From contig NZ_AHOO02000005.1 in NCBI RefSeq assembly GCF_000244755.1, forward strand, positions 1,488,001-1,552,000: DNA of 64,000 nucleotides, given 5' to 3'. Shown one piece after another: positions 1 through 8,783 of the stretch. Source of the stretch: Leptospira licerasiae serovar Varillal str. VAR 010. Its GTDB lineage: Bacteria > Spirochaetota > Leptospiria > Leptospirales > Leptospiraceae. A model generated the notes under the pieces. That model was not told the origin of the DNA and searched no databases. It was given only the letters and a program-made list of their open reading frames with translations. Position numbers and translations under genes: made by a program. Within the stretch, counting starts at the first letter, position 1, and the number at the start of each line of letters is the position of its first letter.

Positions 1-294
1 TTGTATTTCTTTTTACTTTTTGATTCATTCGTATTTATGTTGAGTATCTATCTGGGCGATTATCCGGTAGAAATACCTGCATTACTCGTCATTCTATTTA
101 ATCCGGTCGACCTGATAAGGATCTTGATCATTCTTCAGACAAAGGCTTCCGTTTTGCTTGGATTTTCGGGAGCGTTCCTTATCAGAAGTTTGGGTACTTC
201 GGGTGTTGTGTTATTATCTATTTTATTTTTGACCTTTTGGGTCTTGATGCCTCTGAGCATTTCGTATAAAAGATTTTTAGTTCGAAATTTTTAA
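1..294 (+). CDS. nosY: NosY-like ABC permease, C-terminal fragment (5' end outside window)
   Basis: This is the last 97 codons of a reading frame that is open to the left edge, so the true start is outside the window. The stretch NPVDLIRILIIL followed by a Gly-rich hydrophobic segment and a final membrane helix resembles the C-terminus of NosY, the permease of the NosDFY ABC transporter needed to mature the copper centres of nitrous-oxide reductase. Only the last membrane segments are visible. The copper-flavoured exported proteins and nnrS that follow fit a denitrification locus. Another ABC-2 type permease cannot be excluded from this fragment. Confidence 0.7.
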   Translation: MYFFLLFDSFVFMLSIYLGDYPVEIPALLVILFNPVDLIRILIILQTKASVLLGFSGAFLIRSLGTSGVVLLSILFLTFWVLMPLSISYKRFLVRNF

Positions 295-301
295 AAAAGA
301 A

Positions 302-334
302 GAAGGCCCGCGTTATGAATTGATTTGGGCCTTC
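302..334. terminator. Bidirectional hairpin terminator between convergent genes
   Basis: The arms gaaggccc (302-309) and gggccttc (327-334) are perfectly complementary over 8 bp around a 17-nt loop. The hairpin lies between the stop of the nosY-like gene and the stop of the convergent minus-strand gene, with an A-run just before it that would be a U-run for the minus strand. Confidence 0.7.
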
Positions 335-348
335 CACACTATATATTG

Positions 349-1506
349 TTAATTCAGATCATAACGAACAAAGACGTTAAACATAGTTTGCATAGCGAGT
401 TGGGGTCCATTCAGATGTTGGTGAAAAGGTTTTCCGGCTTCGAATCCGAATCTAATTCCTTCTTCCAAAAGAAAATTCATACCGACTAACGCGTCAGTAC
501 GATTTCCCCCTTGCCGATTCGGATCATTTTGAGGATCCATTTTCGGATCTAATGAGCCGTCTTGCCCCTTGATATTATCCCAATACACCGCTTGCACTCG
601 GATCGAAACGCTTGTCCAAGAGAATATGGAATAGGCTATCCAAGAACTGAGTTCGTATATATTCCCGAAACGATATTGGTTCTGATTTTTGGAACTACGA
701 AGATTTGCGTTCGCGCCTAACCCCCAAGAGAATCGATCCGATTTTCCCGAATAAGCGATCCCCGGTAAATAATTGATCGTTCCCGTTCCCGGTTGCATAT
801 TATAAGGGACCTTTTGGTTTCCCATCATCGGCATCCAATCCCGCTCGTCAATGGAGCCTGTAGGAAGGGAGATCCCGAAATTCAGAAAGAATTCGTGATC
901 ATTTCGTTTTAGGACACGATGCGCTCCGGAAAAGGAAATATCTCCTACTCCTCCCGATTTCATAGCTGATGAATCAAAGTTACTAGTTTCCATCATCATT
1001 TGGTTTTTTACGACCGGGACCATGAACATGATCATCGTATCGTCTGAAATCCCATACATTGCGCTTGTCATATAGGATTCCATTAGCATAGATTTAGGAA
1101 CCGACATATAACGATAACCGTTGAGGGAAGTTTGAGGAATGCTCGGTCCTCCTGTAAGTATGCTTCCTGCGGGCATGGAAACACTTGGATCGAATTGTGG
1201 AAACCAAAGAGTTTCATAGGTTCCCATGGATTTACTTCCATTTAATAGTCCTGACATTTGCATTCCCATATAACGAAAATCTAAAACCCAAGAGCCTTTT
1301 TTATGCACATGAGGGAACATTAGTCCTGCAGGAGCGATCGTATCCGCTCTTAATTCATGTTGATGACCTTGGTCTTTAGATTCCTTACGGTGTTGCGCAT
1401 GAGGATCTACTTCTTCGGTTGGTCTAGGGACGTTTACTTCGTCCGATTTGATATTTTGAAAAGATAATATAATTAGTAATATTATTATGGGAATGCGATA
1501 CTTCAT
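349..1506 (-). CDS. Exported Met/His-rich outer-membrane barrel-like protein
   Basis: This 385-residue protein has a signal peptide (about residues 1-21), then a His-rich segment (PHAQHRKESKDQGHQHE, about 35-51) and a body rich in Met and alternating aromatic residues that ends in an aromatic-rich strand (MFNVFVRYDLN), as in outer-membrane beta-barrels. It resembles the loosely defined 'transporter' barrels found beside copper and heavy-metal genes. The start is supported by a perfect ggaggt ribosome site 5 nt before the ATG. Its place next to nosY and the Met/His content suggest a role in copper handling, but that is inference and no specific substrate can be named. Confidence 0.6.
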   Translation of the reverse strand: MKYRIPIIILLIILSFQNIKSDEVNVPRPTEEVDPHAQHRKESKDQGHQHELRADTIAPAGLMFPHVHKKGSWVLDFRYMGMQMSGLLNGSKSMGTYETLWFPQFDPSVSMPAGSILTGGPSIPQTSLNGYRYMSVPKSMLMESYMTSAMYGISDDTMIMFMVPVVKNQMMMETSNFDSSAMKSGGVGDISFSGAHRVLKRNDHEFFLNFGISLPTGSIDERDWMPMMGNQKVPYNMQPGTGTINYLPGIAYSGKSDRFSWGLGANANLRSSKNQNQYRFGNIYELSSWIAYSIFSWTSVSIRVQAVYWDNIKGQDGSLDPKMDPQNDPNRQGGNRTDALVGMNFLLEEGIRFGFEAGKPFHQHLNGPQLAMQTMFNVFVRYDLN

Positions 1507-1528
1507 GATTACCTCCGAGTATCCTGCT

Positions 1529-1555
1529 CAAAAAAAGAGGGCCGCTAAGCGGCCC
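1529..1555 (-). terminator. Rho-independent terminator
   Basis: On the minus strand the 7-bp stem gggccgc/gcggccc (1539-1545 and 1549-1555) with a 3-nt loop is followed by a run of T residues (complement of the A-run near 1529-1536). It lies directly after the minus-strand lipoprotein gene ending at 1568. Confidence 0.85.
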
Positions 1556-1567
1556 CAGTGGAAACGA

Positions 1568-2350
1568 TCAATCGACTTGGGACAAAATCGAGCCGATCGT
1601 AAAAGACGTTAGTTTCGCTCCATTCAAAATGAATCCGATCCGATTCCCGGAATAAGTAGGAACACTCATCATTTGCATGACGGGGAACATCATCATGGAA
1701 CTGCGTTCCGATTGGTTTACCTCCGAACATGCTTTCGGCCAGGCATTGATCCATTGTTCTGAACTTGCGTATTGGAAATCGATACAGTATGTGTAATTCG
1801 TATCCGGGGACAAGGCTGCAGTTCCCTTACTTACTACTTCGAAATTTCCGGACATATCCGAGTAAAATTGCTCTTTGCTGGAATCAGTTAGTCGAAATGC
1901 CGGACCGGAGATAGGAGTTCCTGAGCCGTAAACATATGCAGTTAAACTTCCTCCGGATTTTAGTGAGAAGGAAATCTCTAAATTTGTTCCTCCATTCGAG
2001 GAAGAAAGAACGACATTACCTAAACTGGAAAATATCGAATCTGAGGAATTACCGCTTAGTCCTTTTTCCAGTTGAGAGTTATTGCCTGTAAATCCGAGAC
2101 CTTCTAAATCGCCGGGGGAACAGTTTTGAATATCGTATCTTGTACGTTTGGGATGCACATACGAAAGTGTATTTGAGATTGGGCTTAAACTTTGAGAGGA
2201 GCATCCTTCTTTTGCAGAAACTCCGAGGACTAGAGTCTGCATAAGCTGTTGCTCCGAAGAAGTTCCGTTCGACAAGGAACCCAATTGGGAACAGTCGAAA
2301 TGGGAGAGCGCGAGTAAGATCGCGAATATGGAAATATGACGTGATAACAT
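1568..2350 (-). CDS. Putative lipoprotein of unknown function
   Basis: The 260-residue protein begins with a hydrophobic leader ending in LSHFDC, a Leptospira-style lipobox with the modified Cys at about residue 20, so it should be a lipoprotein. The mature part has a Ser/Gly-rich, beta-rich look and no catalytic motif that I recognise. A stretch near residues 220-235 is Met-rich (MMMFPVMQMM), as in the neighbouring barrel-like protein, which may link both to copper. It has its own terminator and starts with ATG. Function unknown. Confidence 0.6.
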   Translation of the reverse strand: MLSRHISIFAILLALSHFDCSQLGSLSNGTSSEQQLMQTLVLGVSAKEGCSSQSLSPISNTLSYVHPKRTRYDIQNCSPGDLEGLGFTGNNSQLEKGLSGNSSDSIFSSLGNVVLSSSNGGTNLEISFSLKSGGSLTAYVYGSGTPISGPAFRLTDSSKEQFYSDMSGNFEVVSKGTAALSPDTNYTYCIDFQYASSEQWINAWPKACSEVNQSERSSMMMFPVMQMMSVPTYSGNRIGFILNGAKLTSFTIGSILSQVD

Positions 2351-2433
2351 ATTTACTTTCCTTTATATTATAAATATATACTTAATGTTTCTCCTAAACT
2401 GATTCTGCAGTCTTCGGAGGCGAAAAGGTTAAG

Positions 2434-2880
2434 CTAAGAAAAGTATTTAGGAGGGCGTTTCAATTTTTGAGCGTGCGCTTTGGATAATTCTCCGGAATAT
2501 AGATCCTTGATCTCGAAAGTCGATCCAGGGGCCGGGATAATATAGATATGAGGAACGATTACATAATAGGAGAAGATCCGGATCTGTGAGAGAATCCGAT
2601 CGCCATTCTCCTTTTTACATGCGCATTTATGAATGGAAGATCCAGGAGCAGAGTGACAGTTCGGGCGATCCTGTTTTTCGGAGCCGGAAGATTTGGATAT
2701 TTCCGTTTTAGTTCGGAAAAACTCGTCTTCCTCGCTTGGATGAGTTTCTCGGCTCGAATTATGATTACAATGACAAATAGAATTTCCTAAAAACAATTTT
2801 TCGAATACGCTTCCTTCCGCAGGAACAAGCAAGCGAGGAAAAAAGATCAGAGTTAAAATCCAAGCTGTAATCGTTTTCAT
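2434..2880 (-). CDS. Small exported Cys/His-rich protein
   Basis: This 148-residue protein has an N-terminal signal sequence (about residues 1-22) and a mature part with ICHCNHNS, NCHSAPG and HKCACKK motifs, giving five Cys and several His residues that could bind metal. I do not recognise the family. It is the first gene downstream of a perfect FNR/DNR-type box at 2931-2946, about 50 bp before its ATG, so it probably belongs to the same anaerobic or NO-responsive group as nnrS. A periplasmic metal-binding role is inferred from composition only. Confidence 0.55.
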   Translation of the reverse strand: MKTITAWILTLIFFPRLLVPAEGSVFEKLFLGNSICHCNHNSSRETHPSEEDEFFRTKTEISKSSGSEKQDRPNCHSAPGSSIHKCACKKENGDRILSQIRIFSYYVIVPHIYIIPAPGSTFEIKDLYSGELSKAHAQKLKRPPKYFS

Positions 2881-2930
2881 CTAGAAAGACTCTAACGAAT
2901 TAAGTTTAACTCCGAATTAGCGTAAATTGC

Positions 2931-2946
2931 ATTGATAGCGATCAAT
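2931..2946. promoter_or_regulatory. FNR/DNR-type operator
   Basis: ATTGAT-AGCG-ATCAAT is a perfect TTGAT-N4-ATCAA palindrome, the consensus of FNR, DNR and NNR regulators of the CRP superfamily. It lies 51-66 bp upstream of the ATG of the minus-strand Cys-rich gene, a position suited to activation. The other copy in the window lies in front of nnrS. Confidence 0.75.
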
Positions 2947-2985
2947 CTGAGAGACTAAAACTCTATTATTTGACTTTGATTTATC

Positions 2986-3984
2986 TCAAGGTTTAGGGTC
3001 GTGTTTGGAAAAAAAGACCGTCTCTTTGATTCTATTCAGTAATTTCCCGAATGGTAAAAAATATATTTTAAACAAATTACGGAAGTTGGTATCTTCCTCT
3101 TCCTCCAAACCGAAAACGGTACGTTCCGCTTCTCCTTCTTCCGGAATATAAAGACTACCAAAAAGAATATCCCAGAAAGCGAATGAGACTCCTATATTTT
3201 TGTTTTGAAGAGTAATATTCGTACTGTGATGGATCTGATGTTGAGCAGGACTTAAAAGTATTTTGCTGAACCATTTAGGAAATCTAAGACCTATATGAGA
3301 ATGTCTTAAATTAGCGTATAGGTTGAATATGAAAATTCCGGCATTCACGCCTAAAAAGGATAACATATTGATCCCGTTCGGGAAAATAAAAACGGCAATA
3401 CCGGTAACGATCCCTGAACAAAGGGCGCCTAAAGAATTTACTAAGATTGCTTCCACTGGATGGACCCTATACACAGTGAGAGGATTTAATACTTTAGCAG
3501 AATGATGTAATTTGTGGAACTCCCATAGAAAAGTCTTATGAAGAAGCCAGTGAGCGAAAAATCTACCGAAGTCGTTTGCTAACCAAAATAGTACGGAATA
3601 AATTAAAATAAAAAAAGTTCCGGAAGAGAAAGAATAATTCGTTTCTCCGAATACTTTAGATAAAGATCCGTTGACGAAAGCGGATACGCTTGCACCAGAT
3701 ACAACGAAGTAGCTGAAAAAAAGAGCGAATAAAAATGTATTTATTAAATAATACTTATAATCCAAAAGAGCGGATTCATGTAGCCAGATCTTCTTGGATA
3801 AATTCTCTCTTAAATAATCCTTGGATCTGAATTCTTTTTCCTTCCAACTTCGCCATACGATCAAGAGAAGAGTGATCAAGATCGAACTCAATATATAGAA
3901 CCAATATATCTTCACGGAAGGCAAAAATACAATCCGGATCGGACTAAGAAGAGAACGGAAGAACTCAGCGAAATATGCCTGCAT
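2986..3984 (-). CDS. Membrane fatty-acid hydroxylase / sterol desaturase family protein
   Basis: The 332-residue protein has several membrane helices and the His clusters of the di-iron fatty-acid hydroxylase superfamily: HWLLH (about residue 144), HKLHH (about 156) and, further on, NLRHSHIG and HQIHH (about 253). These bind the two irons that hydroxylate or desaturate lipid substrates in the membrane. The ATG start gives a short soluble N-terminus before the first helix. It lies between the Cys-rich gene and nnrS on the same strand, so it may be co-transcribed with nnrS. The substrate cannot be read from the sequence. Confidence 0.85.
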   Translation of the reverse strand: MQAYFAEFFRSLLSPIRIVFLPSVKIYWFYILSSILITLLLIVWRSWKEKEFRSKDYLRENLSKKIWLHESALLDYKYYLINTFLFALFFSYFVVSGASVSAFVNGSLSKVFGETNYSFSSGTFFILIYSVLFWLANDFGRFFAHWLLHKTFLWEFHKLHHSAKVLNPLTVYRVHPVEAILVNSLGALCSGIVTGIAVFIFPNGINMLSFLGVNAGIFIFNLYANLRHSHIGLRFPKWFSKILLSPAQHQIHHSTNITLQNKNIGVSFAFWDILFGSLYIPEEGEAERTVFGLEEEEDTNFRNLFKIYFLPFGKLLNRIKETVFFSKHDPKP

Positions 3985-4060
3985 AGGTCCCGATTTGAAT
4001 TGTCTTTATTGGAAAGATGTTAGGTCAAACCGAAATCTCAAAACAGAGATCTGAGAAATC

Positions 4061-5239
4061 TCAAGAACTCGCGAAAGCCCTCGGACTTATTAGTACTTTA
4101 GAATATTTAATAGCAAAGATCAGGAATGCGCTTATCCAGAATATGGAGGAAAATAGATAGGCTTCTCGATATTTATTCATTAAAGGAAGGAATACCCTGG
4201 CTATAACCGCTAAGTTGATCAGAATATATCCGAGTATGATCGCTTTCGAAGCTTTAATCGGTCTGCCTGTATGGCCAAGAGAAACTCTTGTGATCATCCC
4301 ATATACGAAAACACCTATCCCTCCTACGGTGAAGATGTGAAAAGCCGAAGAAGTAGGAAAAAAACCTAGATGCGAAAGCCCATAAGCTAAGAATCCGGAA
4401 CACAACCAAAAATAACCGAAATGTAAGATCCAAAGGATAGGCACCTTTCTTGATTTCCAGGGTTCCCAGAAGAGCCAACGGGAGTAGTTTAACATTCCGA
4501 AAGCAAGACAATATAATCCCGCAAATGGAATAATCTGAGGAAGCCAGAACGCAAAAGTTTCTAACGCTAAAAACAGAAATCCTCCATATCTTATTATACT
4601 TTCCAGTTTCAGGAATCTTTTAGGATTCGACCCGGGAATGGCGGCAGATGAGAAGAAAGGCATAATCCTTCCGCCTATCAGGATCACAAATTGAAGAATT
4701 ACAAAAAGAGAAAGATGAATGAAATGTAAACTCCATCCTTCCGGTAAAATACTTAGAAATGAAAATGCAGTCAGTACATGAAGTATGAAAAGAAGAAAGT
4801 AGGTTATCACTACAACACGATTATGTTCTTGTCCTTTTGAAAATAGGGGAGGAGCGAGATAGAATAGGACCAATAGATCGCAGTAAAGATCTGCAGTAAG
4901 CGCAATATAGGAAAGATACTGACTGGATAAGAACCCGAATCTTCCTAGAAACCAGAGCCCGAATAGAAGTGCTAAATATCCTTCTTTAGCTAGTACTTTT
5001 TTTGTCCAATTCTGACCTGCGGTAAAAAGGAATCCGATGATTGCCCCTCTTCCAAAACCGAAAACCATCTCATACGAATGGATCTGAATTCCTCCGGTTA
5101 AAAAAGGAGAGGGAATGATTGAAAACAAGATTAAGATCCACACAAGGACTGCAAATATCGCATGGAATGAACTAACTAAAAAAAATGGACGAAAGGCAAC
5201 CGACCAGATCGCAGAACGAAAATCCAGAAGTGATTTCAT
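4061..5239 (-). CDS. nnrS: NnrS family heme-copper membrane protein
   Basis: The 392-residue, about 12-helix protein carries the NnrS signature near its N-terminus (AFRPFFL, then IHSYEMVFGFG and GFLFTAGQNWT) and HTGRPIKASK near the C-terminus. NnrS proteins are found in denitrifying and NO-detoxifying bacteria and protect against nitrosative stress by limiting NO-derived metal complexes. A perfect FNR/DNR box is centred about 41 bp upstream of the ATG. Together with the nosY tail at the window edge this supports a partial denitrification or N2O-respiration locus. Confidence 0.92.
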   Translation of the reverse strand: MKSLLDFRSAIWSVAFRPFFLVSSFHAIFAVLVWILILFSIIPSPFLTGGIQIHSYEMVFGFGRGAIIGFLFTAGQNWTKKVLAKEGYLALLFGLWFLGRFGFLSSQYLSYIALTADLYCDLLVLFYLAPPLFSKGQEHNRVVVITYFLLFILHVLTAFSFLSILPEGWSLHFIHLSLFVILQFVILIGGRIMPFFSSAAIPGSNPKRFLKLESIIRYGGFLFLALETFAFWLPQIIPFAGLYCLAFGMLNYSRWLFWEPWKSRKVPILWILHFGYFWLCSGFLAYGLSHLGFFPTSSAFHIFTVGGIGVFVYGMITRVSLGHTGRPIKASKAIILGYILINLAVIARVFLPLMNKYREAYLFSSIFWISAFLIFAIKYSKVLISPRAFASS

Positions 5240-5271
5240 CCTTCTTATGATAAACTAATTCGTTCTTTTGT

Positions 5272-5289
5272 CTTTGATCTGGATCAAAG
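5272..5289. promoter_or_regulatory. FNR/DNR-type operator of nnrS
   Basis: CTTTGAT-CTGG-ATCAAAG is a perfect 7+4+7 palindrome containing TTGAT-N4-ATCAA. It lies 33-50 bp upstream of the nnrS ATG on the minus strand, centred near -41 relative to that start codon. This is the expected target of a CRP/FNR-family anaerobic or NO sensor; the regulator gene is not in the window. Confidence 0.8.
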
Positions 5290-5297
5290 ATAGGGGA

Positions 5298-6422
5298 TCA
5301 ATTTACAGCTTGGAATAGACCATCGCTACAAATGCTGTTAGCAGCTGCGGGACTAACTGGATTTGATGAATTCGAATAAGTTGTTCGAGTTACAAATTCA
5401 TAATTCCAAAAAGAAATAAATTTAAATGTAGTGCATCTTCCAGATACAGTGAGCCCCGGATTTCTTTGAGCACAGGTTTGTGTTGAACTCCAGGTGCCAT
5501 CGCTATCATCACATATGTCTGCTGTCATAAGTGTACCAACAACATGATCAGTACAACCGTAATAGTCAAAAAGAGAACCAACGTTATTGCAGCTTCCTCC
5601 ACCAGATACGGATGTGTTTTTTGCCTGGATTGTGAACGAAAGCGGAGGGGAACCGGCATTCGCAAGTAGAATTTCATAATCTCCAGTTACCTTAGGATAA
5701 TGGATCGAATTCCTAGGGGCTATATAGTCTCCTCTACTCATGGCTTTATTTTTCATTAAATCAGATCCATTCGTATTTGGAGGATATAGAGAAGCATAAA
5801 TATAATCTATCTTGTCCAAGGTAATGCCGACTATAAAATCTTTATATGTTGCTCCTACATTTAGTTTAAAAAGTTTTTCATCTGTCGCAGAATCGATTGA
5901 GCCGCTTAGAGCGGGGCCATTCATTACTAAAGAAGAAGCAATTGAATGAGTAATTACACTTTCCAAAGGTTTTGACTTGGCTATAATTTGATTATTTACC
6001 ATAAGAGCAAATTGGTAATTCCCATAAGGCCAAGAAATGGAATTAAAGTAGCTAGTGAAATTTCCGATATCTTGAGTCTTGTACCAATTGTTTGAAGTAT
6101 CACTCATTGATACGCAATATCCCGTACAATTATTAGAATCTGTAAGTATGAAATCGATTGGTCCTGTCCAATCTCCCGTTCCTACTTGAGAAATCTCATA
6201 ATCGACAGTAACTAAATCTCCAGGCTTATAATTTTCCGGGCTTACGGAGAGAATTTGGATCTTTGGAGCTTCATTTGGTAGTTCGATTTGTTTGCCTGTA
6301 GAAGAAAAACTGGTGATCCCTGCAATTGTAGCAAGTTGTTCATATTGGGGATTGCCTGAAGATCGGAAACAGGATACGAATATTGCAAAAAGGAATATAA
6401 GAGAGATTAAAAGTTGATACAT
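5298..6422 (-). CDS. Putative lipoprotein with Cys-rich C-terminal part
   Basis: The chosen ATG gives a leader MYQLLISLIFLFAIFVSC with a clear lipobox; an upstream TTG six codons earlier is possible but less convincing. The mature part has about 350 residues. The middle looks beta-rich and includes a segment (TGDYEILLANAGSPPLSFTIQ) like bacterial pre-peptidase C-terminal or Ig-like domains. The C-terminal 100 residues contain paired Cys (CNNVG, YGCTD, ICDDS, TCAQR, CTTF, SICSDG) that could form disulfides. No enzyme motif is seen. It is probably envelope-exposed; function unknown. Confidence 0.6.
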   Translation of the reverse strand: MYQLLISLIFLFAIFVSCFRSSGNPQYEQLATIAGITSFSSTGKQIELPNEAPKIQILSVSPENYKPGDLVTVDYEISQVGTGDWTGPIDFILTDSNNCTGYCVSMSDTSNNWYKTQDIGNFTSYFNSISWPYGNYQFALMVNNQIIAKSKPLESVITHSIASSLVMNGPALSGSIDSATDEKLFKLNVGATYKDFIVGITLDKIDYIYASLYPPNTNGSDLMKNKAMSRGDYIAPRNSIHYPKVTGDYEILLANAGSPPLSFTIQAKNTSVSGGGSCNNVGSLFDYYGCTDHVVGTLMTADICDDSDGTWSSTQTCAQRNPGLTVSGRCTTFKFISFWNYEFVTRTTYSNSSNPVSPAAANSICSDGLFQAVN

Positions 6423-6553
6423 TATCCGAAATTCCAACAAACTTGCTTTTGACGTCTTTGAATATAGAATTTTTTGGGAGGTGTTGGGACAACAAAATTA
6501 AAATCTTCCGGAAGTGCGAAATAATCCAAATAGGTTATTACCGTCTCGATATG

Positions 6554-6569
6554 CCGGAATCGTTCAAGC
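6554..6569 (+). promoter_or_regulatory. Repeated upstream motif, copy 1 (candidate AraC-type operator)
   Basis: The 16-nt string ccggaatcgttcaagc ends 31 bp before the ATG at 6601. The identical 16 nt occurs before the gene at 8854, and a shorter version precedes the AraC gene at 7972. Identical motifs at similar distance and in the same orientation ahead of three consecutive genes suggest a shared operator. Confidence 0.55.
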
Positions 6570-6600
6570 GGATCCGTAACCTTCATGATAAGATCCACAA

Positions 6601-7875
6601 ATGAATCGAAAACGATCTCTTTATTTACTCATTCTAATTATTTTAGTGGCTTTATTGGGTAGTCAGCTCTCTTATCCAGAAGAATATTTCAAAAACCAAA
6701 TCCAAGAAAGCGTAAATTTTAATTACAACCTGCGAGTAGAGCTGGCCAAAGATCCTATGGATTTATCTCAAAGAGGGATACAAATGATCATCCCGAATGT
6801 ACCGGCTCAGGATGAAATTCTGTTACAAGAAGAACTGGGAAGAGCGTTCGTTTCTTCCATGGACGGTTTTATTTGGATCTTGGATTTAAAACAAAACAAG
6901 GCAGAACCTTTTGTAAAAACTCCTTTAATGCCTGCAGGCATTGTGGCTCACCCAAAAAATCCTGATCTACTTTATTTTTGTATGTCTAGAGGGAGAAAGG
7001 AAGATCCTATTCATCCGAGCGGGCCCGGGATCTACGAATTAAAAATTTCGGACAAATCTATTCGTCAGATAAGTGTCCGTGTTCCGAAAACACCTTCGGA
7101 TCAAAATATGAATACGATTAGTACATTAGGAAAACTTTATCCAACTCACAGACAGTCTGCCATTCATATTTCGGAGATGGACGATTCCAATAGCCGACAT
7201 ATAGAGAAGGCGGATGATCTTGCGATCAGTTCGGACGGAGAAAGGATCTATTTTACGGAACCATATGATCATCCCGGTGCAATTTTAGGAGTAAGCGATC
7301 AATCTAGAAACGAAGCCTTGAGTTTAGGAAAGAACGGGAATGTCTGGAAGATAGATCTAAAAAATAATACTACTTCTTTGGTTGCTCATAATTATTCTTA
7401 TGTAGACGGTATCTTACTGGAATATTTGCCCGGACAAAAAGAAGAAGTTTCCATTTTGTTAAACGAAGTTTCTCGGTTCAGATTGATACGTATGCACCTA
7501 TCCGGGAAAAATTCCGGAAAGGACGAAGTAGTGATCGATGGACTGCCTGGCTTTCCGGACGGAATGGATCGAGATCCTCAAGGAAGGGTTTGGGTGGCCT
7601 TGGTGATCGAAAGGTCCAAACTCGTTACTTGGTTACACAATCATCCGTTTTGGAAACGTTTAGTATTATATATTCCGCAAAAATTCCAACCTGTGTCAAA
7701 GAGAACTGGACTCCTTGTTCTTTCTAAAGATGGAAAAACTCCTTTGTATTACGGAATTCATGATGGATCAAAATTTTCCACTTTGATCGTAGTGATCCCT
7801 GGAAAAGAGAAAGTCTATTTGTCTATTTATGAGAAAGACTATAAAGGTATCAACGTTTTGCCTTATCCTATCTAA
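6601..7875 (+). CDS. Strictosidine-synthase-like / SMP-30-like beta-propeller protein A
   Basis: The 424-residue protein has an N-terminal signal anchor (about residues 5-22) and a six-bladed propeller-like body. Diagnostic segments are ADDLAISSDGERIYFTEP (about 202) and LPGFPDGMDRDPQGRVWVAL (about 318), which match the strictosidine-synthase-like branch of the SMP-30/gluconolactonase superfamily. Members are lactonases or calcium-dependent hydrolases; the substrate here is unknown. A paralogue lies at 9738-10976, and an AraC regulator and an M24-fold gene lie between the two. A shared motif ends 31 bp before the ATG. Confidence 0.8.
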   Translation: MNRKRSLYLLILIILVALLGSQLSYPEEYFKNQIQESVNFNYNLRVELAKDPMDLSQRGIQMIIPNVPAQDEILLQEELGRAFVSSMDGFIWILDLKQNKAEPFVKTPLMPAGIVAHPKNPDLLYFCMSRGRKEDPIHPSGPGIYELKISDKSIRQISVRVPKTPSDQNMNTISTLGKLYPTHRQSAIHISEMDDSNSRHIEKADDLAISSDGERIYFTEPYDHPGAILGVSDQSRNEALSLGKNGNVWKIDLKNNTTSLVAHNYSYVDGILLEYLPGQKEEVSILLNEVSRFRLIRMHLSGKNSGKDEVVIDGLPGFPDGMDRDPQGRVWVALVIERSKLVTWLHNHPFWKRLVLYIPQKFQPVSKRTGLLVLSKDGKTPLYYGIHDGSKFSTLIVVIPGKEKVYLSIYEKDYKGINVLPYPI

Positions 7876-7920
7876 AACTCCTTTCAACTTTTCTTCTTGA
7901 TCTCCATCTTTTTGTATGGA

Positions 7921-7948
7921 GAATCGTTCAGCTTGTCTCTTTGAGACA
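7921..7948. promoter_or_regulatory. Repeated upstream motif, copy 2, plus short palindrome
   Basis: gaatcgttcagc (7921-7932) is a one-base-deleted version of the motif found before the two neighbouring genes. It is followed at once by tgtctc-ttt-gagaca (7934-7948), a perfect 6-bp inverted repeat. The AraC gene starts 24 bp further on, which suggests autoregulation. Confidence 0.5.
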
Positions 7949-7971
7949 GGAAGGACGAGTTACAATCATAG

Positions 7972-8766
7972 ATGGATTTTACAAGCAGAGGAATTCTATA
8001 TCTATGGAATGGTCGTGTGATGTTTGCCACAAATTCCATGCAGACAGATTTTCACTCCCATTATGCTGCGACCTTAGCGATTTCCTTACAGGATAATATC
8101 CGTATCGAGACTGAAAAAGGAAAACAAGAATATCGTGTGGCATTGGTCGGGCCTAATACCTATCATAAGACTGTTTCTCCCGGAGTGGAGATGATCGCAT
8201 TATTGATCGACCCGGAAACCTATGAATATTCATCCATCTCGGAGTTTGTAAAAGTAGGAGAAGTTAGAAAATTGGAAATTTCCACATTCCTACCTCTGAT
8301 TGATAAACTATGGGATCTATATTACGGAAAGCTAAATGATAAGGAAGCCTGGGAATTACACCTCGATCTACTTAGGTCCGTATATCCGTTCCAAAAATTG
8401 GAAAAGGTAATGGATGATAGGATCATCCAGATAGCAAATATGATCCGTAACGAAATGCCGGACAGTATTCGGATGAAAGAGATAGGTAAGAATTTTTCCG
8501 TCTCGGAGGACAGGTTAATCCGCCTATTCAAGGAAAATTTAGGGATCCCGATGCGTAGATACTTATTATGGGTTCGGATCTTAGAGGCGGCAAAACTTTT
8601 GAAAGAAGGAAAAAGCCTTACGGAAGCCGCACATTATGCAGGTTTCTCCGACTCCGCTCATTTCACTCGGACCTTTAAGGAAAATTTCGGATTTGTGCCT
8701 TCTCTATTTTTCGGACATCTAAAAGCGATCGAAGTTCGATTTTGTGAATCTGGAGATCTGATCTAA
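7972..8766 (+). CDS. AraC/XylS family transcriptional regulator
   Basis: The 264-residue protein has an N-terminal cupin-like sensing half (about residues 15-100; FHSHYAATLAISLQDNI) and a C-terminal double helix-turn-helix (about 155-255) with the typical SLTEAAHYAGFSDSAHFTRTFKENFGFVPS second motif. It sits in a same-strand set with two propeller proteins and an M24-fold gene that share an upstream motif, so it is probably their local regulator. The inducer is unknown. Confidence 0.9.
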   Translation: MDFTSRGILYLWNGRVMFATNSMQTDFHSHYAATLAISLQDNIRIETEKGKQEYRVALVGPNTYHKTVSPGVEMIALLIDPETYEYSSISEFVKVGEVRKLEISTFLPLIDKLWDLYYGKLNDKEAWELHLDLLRSVYPFQKLEKVMDDRIIQIANMIRNEMPDSIRMKEIGKNFSVSEDRLIRLFKENLGIPMRRYLLWVRILEAAKLLKEGKSLTEAAHYAGFSDSAHFTRTFKENFGFVPSLFFGHLKAIEVRFCESGDLI

Positions 8767-8783
8767 TTAAAATTCATATCCAT

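Noticed and set aside
2977..2990. TTGAT-TTAT-CTCAA, a near FNR-box
   Set aside because: One half-site is degenerate and it overlaps the 3' end of the hydroxylase gene, about 100 bp before the next start, so it is unlikely to be a third operator.
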